Source of the DNA: Eustoma russellianum
Lineage: Eukaryota; Streptophyta; Magnoliopsida; Gentianales; Gentianaceae
Assembly: GCA_036186865.1 (NCBI GenBank)
Contig: AP025049.1
Location: forward strand, 28,753,692 to 28,817,691
Direction: 5' to 3'
DNA length: 64,000 nt
The notes under the pieces were generated by a model. That model saw only the letters and a list, made by a program, of their open reading frames with translations. It was not told the DNA's origin and ran no database searches. The translations under genes were made by a program, and so were the position numbers. Positions 1 to 10,708 of this stretch are shown here, piece after piece (the first letter of the stretch is position 1; each line of letters opens with the position of its first letter).

Positions 1-382
1 TGATGAAGGAAGCCGAATAGTGGAAAATGATCTCCCTCAGTTTTGATAAAATTACTTGTAGTAACCATTTTGCAAGCAGTGGCTTCCCTGCTTTTCCTTG
101 TCTGGTTCAACTGAAATTGAATGGGGTATGATTCTGCACGAGCTTCCAAATTTGAGCTCTCTGAATCATCCCTCATGTACCTTCGTTTTTGTAGTATATG
201 TCTATTGAATCTTGACATGAATTGCTAATATCATCCTAATTTTTCATGAGAGCTGAAATTTGTAATGTTATTGTTAATGCAAAAAGTATTTATACATGTG
301 AAGTTGTTACTATAATAGACCATAAATTCTCTGTGAAATGGATAATGTATTCTACTGAGAGTTTTCCGGTTAAATATGACAG
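1..382 (+). other. 3' part of an NF-YA intron
   Basis: This stretch has no open frame matching NF-YA and ends in an AG directly before the codons of the conserved NF-YA DNA-binding segment, so it is read as the end of the intron preceding the terminal exon. The exon that should carry the NF-YB/NF-YC interaction helix and the start of the DNA-binding region is not in the window, so the intron is at least 382 bp long. The acceptor tract is only moderately pyrimidine-rich. Confidence 0.7.
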
Positions 383-697
383 CCATATCTCCACGAGTCC
401 AGGCACCAGCATGCTTTGAGAAGGCCAAGGAACTCAGGTGGACGTTTTGCTAAGAGGTTGGAGAGTGACGAGAAAAATAGGTCAGCTTCTAGTCCTGCTG
501 TATCTTCAGGACAAGAATCATTTCCTTGTTCTAACAACACCACGAGAAGCCATCAAATGGTAGTCGATGCTTCTCGCCAATATGTCAATTGTGCAAGTAG
601 CTTTGGGACGCAAGGTGGACGGCAGGAGCTAATATCTGATTCATCCAACGGTATAGAAGACAACTCCGCAGGCCAGAAATGGGGAAATGAGCATTAG
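383..697 (+). CDS. NF-YA: Nuclear transcription factor Y subunit A, terminal exon (partial gene)
   Basis: The exon opens with codons for PYLHESRHQHALRRPRNSGG followed by RF, the C-terminal half of the NF-YA DNA-binding domain, which is nearly invariant in plants. NF-YA subunits join an NF-YB/NF-YC histone-fold dimer in the nucleus and contact the CCAAT box. The exon encodes 104 residues and ends at TAG (695-697). After the domain (residues 1-22) comes a Ser/Asn/Gln-rich tail without further recognisable domain, as is usual for plant NF-YA C termini. The start at 383 rests on the AG acceptor and on homology; a purely open-frame view would begin later at a TTG (416) and miss the conserved residues. 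Upstream exons are outside the window. No break is seen in this exon. The exact paralogue cannot be told. Confidence 0.93.
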   Translation, partial: PYLHESRHQHALRRPRNSGGRFAKRLESDEKNRSASSPAVSSGQESFPCSNNTTRSHQMVVDASRQYVNCASSFGTQGGRQELISDSSNGIEDNSAGQKWGNEH

Positions 698-1618
698 AAC
701 CGTATATGTGCACAAGCGCGTTTATCCAGTGAGCAGTTGAAGTTTGCGCCCATTATGTTAGAGGGAGAGGAGGGTTCCATTAATGATTAAGTGCTTCAAC
801 CTGAGCACTTATTGTCACAGTTCGGGAGGCAAATCATTCTTGGGTTTCACCTTATGCTCATGCTTTGAGTAGGTGACTTTTGAGAAACTTTTGAAGTGGC
901 TAGGCTCTCGTGTTTTCCCATCTTTTGTACAAAGGGAATAGATAGAGCATGAATATGGTATAGAGTGCAGTCGTAATGTCCAACATGAGATGCTTTGCGT
1001 CGGACCACATATATCTTAGAGGGTAATGTGCTTTAAGTATTGTTTTTGTCATTTTCTTTGTTTGGAAATTTGAAATTTCAGATGTCATCTTCTCTGAGAT
1101 AATTCGAGTTTGTAGAGTGGTTTGAGAACGAGGTGTGCTCCCGAATGTGATGCAACAGAAATACTGATCTTTAGTCTTCTAACTAAGCGATACGTCAACG
1201 TGTGATAGTTTATTTTTATTTTTGGGCTGAGCTTGTGACAGTATTTTGTTTCTTTTTTTTTTAAGGTGGCGTGTGATAGTTAAGTTACTTTTTTTTTTAA
1301 AAAAAAAATTGAGGTGAAGCGTCATGCTGATCGCTTTTGAACACGCCTATGTGCTTGAATTGACGTAGTCATCACTCGCATAGCTTTAAATATTTGAACG
1401 AGGTTTTTCACTCGCGCCTACTTTTCTGACGGCTCAAGTTCGGGGTTTATGATTCGCGGCACATTTGCGACATGCTCTATGGTTTATGCCAATTTTAAAA
1501 TAGTTCAGGAGTTTCTATCATACATTTTTAACAGTTTTTTTTGGGTTGAAACCTAACAGTTATTTTCAAAACTTCTTTTATCTGTCTTTCCGTATTTTAT
1601 TTCTCGTGATTCTATTCA
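698..1618 (+). other. NF-YA 3' UTR and downstream intergenic sequence
   Basis: No coding signal is seen. The first few hundred bases after the NF-YA stop are the 3' UTR, since they carry the miR169-like site. The polyadenylation point cannot be fixed from sequence; no clean AATAAA is present in the first 400 bases. From about 1200 the sequence becomes T-rich with homopolymer runs (about 1250-1310) and reads as ordinary intergenic DNA up to the copia insertion at 1619. Confidence 0.6.
826..846 (+). promoter_or_regulatory. miR169-type target site in the NF-YA 3' UTR
   Basis: The core GGCAAATCATTCTTGG (828-843) matches the conserved miR169 target core of plant NF-YA transcripts. It lies about 130 nt after the stop codon, where such sites usually sit. 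Against the miR169h-type sequence (recalled family sequence), miRNA positions 4-8, 10-13 and 15-20 pair, position 9 is a G:U wobble, and positions 1, 3, 14 and 21 mismatch. The position 14 mismatch and the wobble are common in known NF-YA sites; the position 3 mismatch, a G where C is usual, is not. The expected role is miR169-guided repression of NF-YA. Confidence 0.8.
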
Positions 1619-1856
1619 TGCCGAAAATAGTAGTTTACTTTGTAATATAGCCGTTGGGTTGTAAACATCTCCTGGATGATTAGATGTGTAAATGGCGTTG
1701 TAAAATGTTAGTAGCATAAGCTTTCTTCTCTCTCTTCTGTATATGAATATACAACTGTGTAGTTAAAGATGTAAGAGGTTGGACCTCAAAGCATTTATGA
1801 ATACAAGTGTTCAAGGTTGTCATTCATCTTTTTGTGCAAAGATTCTCTAATTACAA
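1619..1856 (+). repeat. Element A 5' LTR
   Basis: The shared block beginning AATAGTAGTTTACTTTGT and the block around CATAAGCTTTCTTCTCTC recur in the same order at 6699-6918. The left end is TG at 1619. The two LTRs differ by an indel of about 40 bp (an extra TTAGATGTGTAAAT-containing segment in the 3' copy) and many substitutions, so the insertion is old. A TATA-like TATATGAATAT lies near 1739. Confidence 0.8.
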
Positions 1857-1863
1857 TTTTTTT

Positions 1864-1876
1864 TGGTATCAGAGCC
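1864..1876 (+). other. Element A primer-binding site (initiator tRNA-Met type)
   Basis: TGGTATCAGAGCC directly follows the 5' LTR after a T run. This is the usual copia primer-binding site, complementary to the 3' end of initiator tRNA-Met. The leader between it and gag (1877-2445) shows no coding signal. Confidence 0.85.
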
Positions 1877-2445
1877 ACTATATATAAGATCATTCAATCA
1901 GAGGTTGAGAGCAACCTTTCTTCAGCAATAGATCTGTTACAGAAAGTTTTCGTCCAGATTGCTCTGTTTCCAGTATTCAAAGAACCAAAGAAGATGACGA
2001 CTGAAAACAAAAACAAAAAGCAATTTGAGCGGGGGTATTTCTGTCAATTCACTATAACTTAAGTCAGTTTTTGACTTAACCCAGGTACTTTCGGGTTAAA
2101 GCCCAGTGACCAACTGGATTAGTATGTATGTGGGAAAGTTTTCTTATCAACCCACGTGGACGACGAAAATACAACGCGTGTGCTGGCTTCATTTTGTTTT
2201 GCACGTTTTTAAACTTAGTTTTTGAAATATCAGTTCCCCGTAAGACTTGAAAGACATGTTCATTTATTACAACATTTCTTTATACGCTACTTCCTTTTCT
2301 GCATCATTTCTTCTACCGCCAGAAAGTTCACCACAATTCTCTCTTTCTTCAACCTTTTTTCACCAAGAAAAAGGACATCAATCCAGTTGCAATCTGAAAT
2401 TCATTTCTTAGTTCCTCAAAGTTTTTAACTTTCATCTGCTGTATC

Positions 2446-3567
2446 CATGGTTGAACAAGGATCTGAGGTTACATCTGCTGTATCTGGAGTTAAATCCACA
2501 GGATCTACTGGAACAATTGTAGATTCACCCCTGTTACGATTACTAACCAGAAGTTGAATGGTAATAAATTCTTACCCTGGAGTCGAGCTGTAAAATTGTT
2601 CATTGTTGGTAGGGGTAAGAAAGACTACTTATCTGAGAAAATGGTTATGCCTGGAGAAACTGACGAAAAATATTCAACATGGGAAGCAGAGAATTCAATG
2701 ATCATGTCATGATTGCTAGGCTCAATAACATCTGAAATCAGTAACACGTTCATGTTGCATCCAACTGCAGCTTCTATTTGGCATGCAACCAAGGAAATGT
2801 ACTCCAAAAGGGATAATATCTCGGAACTATATGAACTTGAAAGACAACTAAATGATATGAAACAAGGAGATCAAATTGTTAGTAAATTTTTCAGCACTTT
2901 GTCTCAGATATGGCAGCAAATAGACTCTTTGGAGGTATACCAGTGGGGGTGTACTGCAGATGATCAGCTATACAGGAAGATTAAGGAAACAAGGAGGCTG
3001 TTTGCTTTTCTATCTGGCCTTCATAAGGATTTGGACGGAGTAAGGGGGAAGAGTTCTTGGTACACTAAACCATTACCTAGCACGAATGCAACATTTTCTG
3101 AGGTTAGACAGGAAGAGAGTCGTCTCAAAGTAATGATGGGGTCATGAAGAGTAACAGGGGTGATGTCTGAGTCATCTGCTTTACTATCTTCAGATGTGAG
3201 CAAAAACAAGGATGTCAAGGAGGTTTCATTGGTATCAAGGAAACCTAGTCCTGATGAAGGCCACAGCTTTACCAAAAAAATATTTTAGATATTGTCATAG
3301 AGAAGGACATGTGATTGAAGAGTGTCATCGAAGACCTGGATCACATGTAAAACCACCTCCATTTTTCAGAAAGAACAACTTTAGGCAAAACTCTACAGGA
3401 AGGTCAGAGAACATTAACTCCTGGAAGTCTGATGCTGACTCTTAGAAGTCATCCAGGGCTACTGTTAATTATGCTGGTTCTAATACTGGGATCATGTTTA
3501 CTCAAGCTCAGCTTGATGCAGTGCTCAGGGTGTTGGATAGCCAGCGGTCTCAAGCTCAAAATGAATA
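2446..3567 (+). pseudogene. Element A gag (copia nucleocapsid), broken
   Basis: Reading begins at an ATG at 2446 and is soon frameshifted (around 2530-2560). A stretch with the copia gag (UBN2-like) pattern follows, including LNGNKFLPWSRAVKLF and a long helical segment at 2713-3147. A zinc knuckle (RYCHREGHVIEECH, CX2HX4HX4C-like with His in the second position) lies at about 3284-3330. Stops occur near 2708 and 3147 and frames change at least twice. Gag would form the virus-like particle in the cytoplasm; this copy cannot make it. Confidence 0.75.
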
Positions 3568-3580
3568 AGTCAGAGCCACA

Positions 3581-3856
3581 ATGGCTAGTACAGGTATGAG
3601 AGGTAAGTCACAATTGTGGATTATTGATTCAGGGGCCACTAACCACATGACATTTGACAAATCTAAACTAAAAGGGTTTGAAACTCTTATTGTTCCTAGA
3701 AAGGTAAAGATTGCTAATGGGGAGAATATAAGTATTCAGGGGTATGGTAATATTCAAATAACTGATGCATTAATTTTTAAACGTGTGTTATATGTGCCTG
3801 ATATAGACTGCAATTTACTTTCTGTTAAGAAAATCATGAGTGATAATAACAGTTGA
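3581..3856 (+). pseudogene. Element A pol: aspartic protease segment
   Basis: LWIIDSGATNHMT at the start is the retropepsin-like active site of copia polyproteins (catalytic Asp in DSGA), followed by the LYVPDIDCNLLSVKKI strand typical of these proteases. The frame closes at 3856 with a stop, although the protease to integrase linker should continue. The enzyme would cleave Gag-Pol. Confidence 0.8.
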
Positions 3857-4039
3857 ACAATTTTTTCATCTTTTAAATGTCACTTTATTCCCATTTCTTC
3901 TCCTTATATCCAGGAGAATTCAATGAAAGACAAGGCAATCAAGGGGATGATTGGCAGTGCTAATCATCAAAATGGGCTGTACTTCCTGGATAATGTTCAA
4001 CCATAATGTTTTGGAGGCTATTCTAGTATATATTCTTGC

Positions 4040-4666
4040 ATGAACAGAAACAGTGTTCCTAGAATAGATAACTATGATTGTAGAATAGCATTCATTTTGT
4101 TATGGCATAGGAGGATGGGTCATCCCAACTTTCTATATATGAAAAGAATCAGACCTGGTTTATTTAATGATATTGCACTTGATTCATTGACTTGTGAAAC
4201 CTGTTTGTATGGTAAACAAACTAGGGCTCAGTATTCAGCAAAGTTATACAAGGAAAGTAATCCATTTAACTTAATACATTATGATATTTGGGGGCCTTCT
4301 AGGGTACTAAATGTGAATGGTTGTATGTGGTTTGTTATTTTTGTTGATGATCACATAAGATTAACATGGATCTATCTAATGAAACATAAGTCAGAATTAT
4401 CTCAAGTTCGCAAGTTTGTTATTTCACACATATCCTCATTGCTTGCTTTCTGAACTTCCCTTAAAATGTTTGGATGTGTGGCATATGTTTATCTTCAACC
4501 ACAACAAAGGAGTAAGTTAGATAGAAGATCTATAAAATGTATGTTTCTAGGGTACTCTGGATCTCAGAAGGGATATAAATGTTTTTGTTCCCTTACGAGA
4601 AAATTTTATACTACAATGGACGTATTCTTTGAGAGAAATCATCTTATTACTCATCCGAAGTTTTGA
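4040..4666 (+). pseudogene. Element A pol: integrase with the catalytic core deleted
   Basis: The segment starts with the GAG-pre-integrase zinc motif (LLWHRRMGHPN, then CETCLYGKQ) and the first strand of the integrase core including the first catalytic Asp region (NLIHYDIWGPS). At about 4440-4460 it jumps to MFGCVAYVYLQPQQRSKLD, which belongs after the core. The second Asp and the Glu of the DDE triad are therefore missing. A stop at 4451-4453 and a frame change sit at the same junction. The product could not integrate DNA. Confidence 0.8.
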
Positions 4667-6690
4667 CAAGCAGTTTGGGTAAGGAATCTCAAGATTTTTG
4701 GAGTATCGTTGACATTTCAACAGTTGAAAGTACTACCTATGATGCTGCTACTGGTAGTAAATCTGAAGAACAAACTCAGGATATAAGCTATTCTCTTAAG
4801 ACAGGGAGTGTTCCAAAAGTAAGACAGGATGATCAACTGCTGAATGAGAAGTTACCTATTGTACAAGTGTATACAAGAAGGAGAAGGCTATCACAGGTAA
4901 CTCCATCTCCTTCTGTAATTTCACTTTTTGTTATATAGACAAGCGTCAGAGAACTAGAACCCAGTTCACAGGGTGATCAAGAGTCTGATTTACCTATAGC
5001 TATTAGGAAAGGGACTCGGGAATGTCTTAAATATCATAAGTTTTTAGGAGACAAAAGTTATTATTGTGCGCTAAATAAGGTTATGTCTTATGATAAGTTG
5101 AATTCTGACTTTAAGTCATTTACTGTTAGCTTATATTCTCAGTGTATACCTGAGTCTATTGAAGAGGCATTAAGTCAAGAAAAATGGAAAGAAGCGGTTA
5201 ATGCTGAAATGTCAGCTCTTATCAAGAATAACACTTGGGAATTAGTATCCATTCCTAAAGATATATCCCAGTAGGTTGTAAATGGGTGTTTTCTTTGAAA
5301 TACAACTCAGATGGTACCATAAATCAATATAAAGCTAGGTTAGTAGCAAAAGGTTTCACTCAATCTCATGGTATTGATTATATGGAGACATTTGCTCCAG
5401 TGGCAAAACTAAATACAATTAGAATTATATTCTCTTTGGCAGTCAATCTTATTGGGAACTTGCACAACTTGATATGAAAAATGCATTTTTTAATGGTGAA
5501 CTTAAGGAAGAGGTCTTCATGAAAATACCACCATGTTTTAATTTAGCAGAAACCAGTGGGAAGGTATGTAGGTTACAAAAGGCTATCTATGGGCTAAAAC
5601 AATCTCCTAGAGCTTGGTTTAGCAAATTTATAGCAGTTCTTCTTGTATATGGTTTCAAACAAGCCTAGAGCGATCACACTCTATTTATCTATACATCAGG
5701 TAATGTTGTTACAATTCTAATAGTATATGTTGATGATATAATTTTAACTGGAAATTGTTGTCTCAGTATTTCTCATGTAAAAAGGTATCTGGCTACTGAG
5801 TTTGAGGTTAAAGACCTGGGTTCCTTGCGTTATTTACTGGGAATGGAGGTTAGAAGGAGTAAAAAAAGGTATGATTATTTCTCAAAGAAAATACGTTCTA
5901 GATCTGTTACAGAAAACTGGTATGTTAGGATGTAAACCAGTCTCTACTCCCACAGAACCAGTATGTTCAATCAAAATGCAGACAGGTAATGTATTATATT
6001 TTATTCATTCATATCAAAAACTAGTTGGTAAACTAATTTATTTATCACACACCAGACCTGATATCTGTTATTCAGTTACTTATGTTAGTCAGTTTATGCA
6101 CTCATCTACTAGTGTACATTTACAAGCTGTAATGAGAATTTTACGTTATCTTAAAGGATCCCCTGGTCTAGGCTTATCTTTTGGCAAACATGATTGTAGA
6201 GATATTCAAGTCTATACTGATGCAGATTGGGGAGGCTCTAAAGGTAATATGAGATCCACCTCTGGTTACAGTACTTTCCTTTGGGGCAATTTAGTAACAT
6301 AGAGAAGTAAGAAGCAGTCTGTTGTAGCTCGTAGTAGTGCTAAAGCAGAATTGAGAGCATTGGCTCTTGGTGTTTGTGAAGGACTGTGGATAAAAAGAGT
6401 GCTTAAGGATCTACATCAAAGTGTGTCTGACTCACAGATCAAGATTTTTTGTGATAACATTTCAGCAATTCATATGACTGAGAATCCAGTTCATCATGAC
6501 AAAACTAAACATGTTGAGATCGATAGACATTTTATTTGAGAAAAGGTTGAGGACAAGTCTCTAAGTATTCAGTATATTCCATCCTCTGAACAAATTACTG
6601 ACATTCTTACTAAATCTGTATCTTCTGGACAATTTCAAAGATTATTATGCAAGCTCGGGTGTACAAATGTGTTTACCAAGCTTGAGGGAG
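4663..6690 (+). pseudogene. Element A pol: reverse transcriptase and RNase H, broken
   Basis: After a variable linker (4663-5080) the copia RT begins near 5160 (EEALSQEKWKEAVNAEMSAL). It continues through YKARLVAKGFTQSHGIDY, YGLKQSPRAWFSKF and the active site YVDDIILTGN near 5730. RNase H follows, with YTDADWGGSKGNMRSTSGY at about 6213-6270 and FCDNISAIHMTENPVHHDK near 6450. Stops or frameshifts fall near 4938, 5274, 5477, 5668, 6302 and 6539. The catalytic YVDD is preserved although the frame is broken around it. The likely C-terminal end of pol lies next to the polypurine tract. Confidence 0.85.
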
Positions 6691-6692
6691 AG
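6682..6692 (+). other. Element A polypurine tract
   Basis: TTGAGGGAGAG lies immediately before the TG that opens the 3' LTR at 6693, the expected place for the plus-strand primer. Confidence 0.75.
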
Positions 6693-6918
6693 TGTAGACA
6701 ATAGTAGTTTACTTTGTAATATAGCCGTTGTAAACTGCTATAAGCTTAGATGTGTAAATACACATCTCCTGGAGGATTAGATGTGTAAATAGCCGTTGTA
6801 AACTGTTAGTAGCATAAGCTTTCTTCTCTCTCTTCTGTATATAAATATACCACTGTGTACTTAAAGATGTAAGAGGTTGAACCTCAAAACGTTTATGAAT
6901 ACAAGTGTTCAAGGTTGT
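6693..6918 (+). repeat. Element A 3' LTR, first part
   Basis: It is homologous to 1619-1810 and begins TGTAGACAATAGTAG. It stops at GTTGT (6914-6918), which is duplicated at 13500-13504 on the other side of element B. Confidence 0.9.
6914..6918. repeat. Element B target-site duplication, left copy
   Basis: GTTGT, repeated at 13500-13504. The element A 5' LTR has a single uninterrupted GTTGTCATTC at the same place. Confidence 0.95.
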
Positions 6919-7927
6919 TGACGAGGTCGGATTGTCTCGCCAAGATAATAGTCGAAATATCCGGGGTTCAACGCCGTCAACCCTCCGTCACTTTGTCCTC
7001 CTAGGAAGCCTGAGAAAGGAAAGAACGCGTTAGGAGTCCCAGGGCGCTGCCCCGGGAAAACCCTCCGACGCTCAAGTCAGCCAGGGGCATTTTATGCGTA
7101 AGGCTATAAATTGAGGTTGGAATGAACCTGCTTGAGGTCGGCCACAGTACAAGCCGAGCTGAGCTGAGAACAGCGGGATGTTTTACTTGTGATGTGGGAC
7201 TTGTAATTTTGGCTTCTGATTTGGACCTGGAATTTAGACTTGGCCTCTCCTTATTGTTGGAGAAGCTCTTTTATAGTTGGCGAAGCTGGGAGCTGCGTGT
7301 CTCAGATGGTTGAGATGACGACGTCTGGCCCGTTTGCATGGCAGCCGTGCAGCTGCTAAGGATTGCTGTACTGGCACCTTTCCTCCGTATGATTGACATC
7401 TGGAAAGGTGGATATTGCATGTGGACCACGTAGCATACTGCTTTGTGACTCTTGTAATCTGGCTGAGACCAATAATCAGCTGTGATCGAGAGCAGATCTG
7501 AAGCCGAGACGTGTTCTTTTGGCCGAGATGGAACTGTTGAGAACTGTTTTCTTTGGCCGAGCTGGATGTATATCCGCTCTAGATGTCCCCATTATTATGA
7601 CCGAGGTGCCATTTTGAAGGGCAGAAGTGCTGGTCTCGTGATAAAATGCTTGAGCCAAGGTTCTGACTGGGCTATTCCAGTTGATAACTGAAGCCGAGAT
7701 AAGATCCAGTAGCCGAGGTGGTACCCTTTAGGCCGAGGTGGAACCCTTAGTTCCAGTATACTGACCATGTAGCCGGAATGGCGTGGGGCTTCTGTGGCCG
7801 AGCCGAAATACTTGTCCGCGTGGGACTTGGTCAGTCGTCAGGCCGACCTGCGGCCCTTAATCATTTCTGTACTCTTGCTCTAACGTTGACTGTCATTGAC
7901 TGACGGGTGGATTTTCCGGTATCATCA
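6919..7927 (-). repeat. Element B LTR (3' LTR in element orientation)
   Basis: On the plus strand it begins TGACGAGGTCGG and ends GGTATCATCA, giving TG...CA ends. It matches 12491-13499 at the same length, including identical short frames in both copies; these frames are shared only because the LTRs are duplicates. It is rich in GCCGAG hexamers (seven between 7495 and 7812). A minus-strand TATAAAAGAG is present at 7266-7275. Confidence 0.95.
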
Positions 7928-7939
7928 TTTGCCCCCCAG
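7928..7939 (-). other. Element B polypurine tract
   Basis: On the minus strand this reads CTGGGGGGCAAA and abuts the TG of the LTR. Together with the primer-binding-like site at the other end it fixes the element's orientation as minus. Confidence 0.7.
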
Positions 7940-8263
7940 ATTAGTCTGGCCGAGCTGAGCCGAGGGCAGGCTGATCTGTTTATCGTTGCCTTTAACCGAG
8001 GTGTCTCTTGGTACCAATTACTCCGTTTAACTGTCAAGCGTAGTGTACGATGCATCAGTTTGTAGCTGTACTGTCTGAATCAAACTGACCAGACGGATGA
8101 TCTTCCAGGACACGTGTCTGTCTCTGATTAGTTTGTCCTGCACCATTATGGCCTACGCAGATCGAGGTAACGGCGGTTCAGGATTCAAGGACAGACTTAA
8201 TGATGGCGTGGGGACCGAGGTTGGCCTGAACCGAGGTGACCTTTGGAGTGACTGGAACTTGCC
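7940..8263 (+). promoter_or_regulatory. Presumed upstream promoter region of the antisense gene in element B
   Basis: No coding signal. The stretch lies between the LTR and the plus-strand TATA box and contains several CCGAGGT/CCGAGCT motifs (around 7953, 7999, 8216 and 8230). Whether these are regulatory is inference. Confidence 0.4.
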
Positions 8264-8273
8264 TATAAATAGA
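8264..8273 (+). promoter_or_regulatory. TATA box of the antisense gene in element B
   Basis: TATAAATAGA on the plus strand, 160 bp before the ATG at 8433. A pyrimidine-rich leader (CTTCATCGG, CTTCCTCTTC) follows it, as in many plant 5' UTRs. The strand is opposite to gag and to the primer-binding-like site. Confidence 0.65.
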
Positions 8274-8432
8274 GCCTCGTTCCTCATTTTTCCCTTTTGC
8301 ATTCTAATTGCTCTCCTCATTCTCTCTTCATCGGTGTCCGCTCTTCCAGCGCTTCTCCCTTGCTTCGACGTCCTTTTCACCTCGGCACTCTTCTTCCTCT
8401 TCTAGCTAATCGCCTGTAAGTCTTCTGTTTCC

Positions 8433-10676
8433 ATGTCTTCTGCTTCAGATTCACAGAATCGCTCCGAAGGAGCTTCTTATGTTGGTAATGACGGAACTTT
8501 TAGTTCCTCATCGGAGAAGACGGTTGTCTCTGAGAACCGTCCTCCAGCTCGGCTTCTGGCTGGTGCTGGTGATGTTGCCGGCCCCAGTGGCCGAGCTGTG
8601 CCGAGCAGAGCTATTAGAGTGGTGGAGGTTTCTCCAGAGCAGGCAGAAACCATTCCTCCTCCGGGCTCGGCAACGCTGCCTAGTAAATCTAGGGTTTCAG
8701 CTCTGCCAGTAGGAGTTGTCTATAGGGGGTCTCCTTCAGCCGAAATCCAAGAGTCCTTTTGTACTCTGTCCGAGGTGGACGTCTCCTTGATCTGTGGCAT
8801 GTATGACATCGATGTTGAGCAATTCGATCCCCTCTTGCCTTTGTCTAATCAAACAGCCTATGACCCTCCTGAGGGCTATGAGGCTATCTATGAAGAATAC
8901 TTTCATTCTGGGTTTCGTCTTCCCATCCCAGTTTCTCTATTTCGCATTCTTCACTCTTACAACCTTAGGCTTCCCCAAATCAAGCCTAACAGTTTGAAAA
9001 TTATTCTTTCTTTTCTGCTCTTCCTTAGAGCATCCGAACTCCCTTTTGATCGTAGAATCTTTAGGAGTCTATTTGCTTGTAGGTCTTCAGAGAGTTGGTA
9101 TTATTTTACCAAAAGAGTGACTCCTGAAGATTTTAATTATGTTGTAAATATTCCCTCCTTCAAGAAGAACTGGAAGGGCAGGTTCTTCTATATTAAGAAG
9201 TTAGGGTTACCCCAACTTAATATATGGAAGTCAGGCAGAGCTGACAACACGAAGCCGAGCTCAGAGTTCTGTGACGAAGCGGCCAAGTTGTACTCTGTGC
9301 CTGTGGTTATTGACTGGCACAGGGTTAATGAATCCGTTCTGGAGGCGGCTGACCTGAGCTCCTTAGCCTCAGGTCCCCATTACAAACCCCTTTCTCCAGA
9401 CAATTTGGCTATAGTCCGGGGTATGTTCTGGTACTTGTGCTTCCTTTTCATTTCTAACTTCCCCACTTAACCTTGCGCACTCTATGCAGGCTCCATGGCT
9501 CCTGGAGGAAAGGATGTGGCTGCGAAGATTGCTAAGGCCGCAGCTCGTAAGAAGGCTCAGGCCGCAAAGGCAAGGGCCGAGGTGGCTCAAGGTCTGCCCC
9601 CAGCTGAAGACATTGCCGAGGCTGAGGTGAATCAAGCCATCACCATTGCTTCTGAATCCACCATTCCAGGTATCTTATATTTCCTATCTTGTTGATTCGT
9701 TCCTTTAGGTAGTTTTCCTTACTCGGATCATGACGGCAGAGGCAAGGGCCGAGGTCCCTTTGAAGAGTACAGCTCCAGTTGACCTTGGACAAAACCAACA
9801 TGAGAGCTCTGTTCTGGGGAAGAGGCAGAGAGATGATGCCCCCATTCCTGAGGCCGAGATGGCACCTGCTCAGGAAAACGTAACGGTGGGCGAGTTTGAC
9901 GAAGGCGACACCGTGATGAACCCTGCTACAGCCAAGAAGATGAACAGTCTGATATTGCCTGTTGACAAACAACGTTTCTCAACTGCGTCTTGGGGCAGCT
10001 TGGTCAACACTGTCCAGATTAACTCTGCCATGGTATGATCTATCTTTTGCTTGTTTCACCTAAAGTTTTTATTAATCCAATTCTGATGAAACAGCTAAAA
10101 GTACAACTGTCCGAGCTCATTAGCCGAGGTGAAGAGCTACAGAGTCAACTGGCAATCAAAACCAAAGAATCTGATGCCAATTTCCAGAGCATCACCTTTT
10201 TAAAGTCGGAGATCATCAAAATTCAAGGCCAGAAAGAAGAGGCCGAGACAAAATGGGCTACGACCAACTCCCTGGTGGCCGAGCTAGAAAAAAGGAATGC
10301 TGATCTCGAAGCATGTTACAACCAAGTCATGGCCGAGTCTGGGCAGAAAGATGCTGTGATCAAGTCTCTGCAAGAGAAACTGGAACAACAAGCATCAAAC
10401 TTTTCTGCTCAACTTGCTGCGGCCAAGTCTGAAGCAGTGGCCGAGTTCAAGAAGTCTGAGCTATTTGAAGAGAACATGGTGCTGCTGCAAGGCTCAGTTA
10501 TGCAGATGGGCCAGACAAAGGCCATTGACGTCTGTGCTGAGGTCTGCCCCCAGCTGAATAAGGACGACCCCAGGCTGGCTGAGCTCTATAACGTCAATGC
10601 TGAGGCCGAGTTCGAAGCCCAGTTTCAGAAGTTTACTGATGGGGCAGACTTGCGTGATGATGATGAGCAAATCTAG
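8433..10676 (+). CDS. Four-exon antisense gene carried by element B; putative plant-transposon protein with coiled coil
   Basis: Predicted exons are 8433-9420, 9490-9669, 9740-10032 and 10095-10676. All three introns are GT-AG (69, 70 and 62 bp), and the joined length of 2043 nt is exactly 680 codons plus TAG with no internal stop. Exon 1 has a Ser-rich N terminus (residues 1-100). A globular part (about 110-300) with DPPEGYEAIYEEYFHSGFRL resembles the plant 'putative gypsy type transposon' family (Pfam Transposase_28, PF04195, recalled). Exon 2 is Ala/Lys-rich and exon 3 acidic. Exon 4 is a long coiled coil (SELISRGEELQSQL to about KSELFEENM) with an acidic C terminus DDDEQI. Extra genes, some antisense, are known in Tat-lineage Ty3/gypsy elements. 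No catalytic motif is recognised and the function is unknown. Exon borders are my prediction. Confidence 0.75.
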
Positions 10677-10708
10677 ACTTTGATTGTAACAAATGTACTC
10701 TGGTCATC

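Noticed and set aside
900..1088. Minus-strand 62-codon frame downstream of NF-YA
   Set aside because: It is antisense to the presumed 3' UTR and has no recognisable feature.
1817..2428. Plus-strand frames 1817-2062 and 2222-2428
   Set aside because: They lie across the LTR end, primer-binding site and leader of element A and show no gag similarity.
7122..7691. Short frames in the element B LTRs (7122-7313, 7476-7691 and copies at 12694-13263)
   Set aside because: Identical copies exist only because the LTRs are duplicates; opposite-strand frames overlap and no motif is present.
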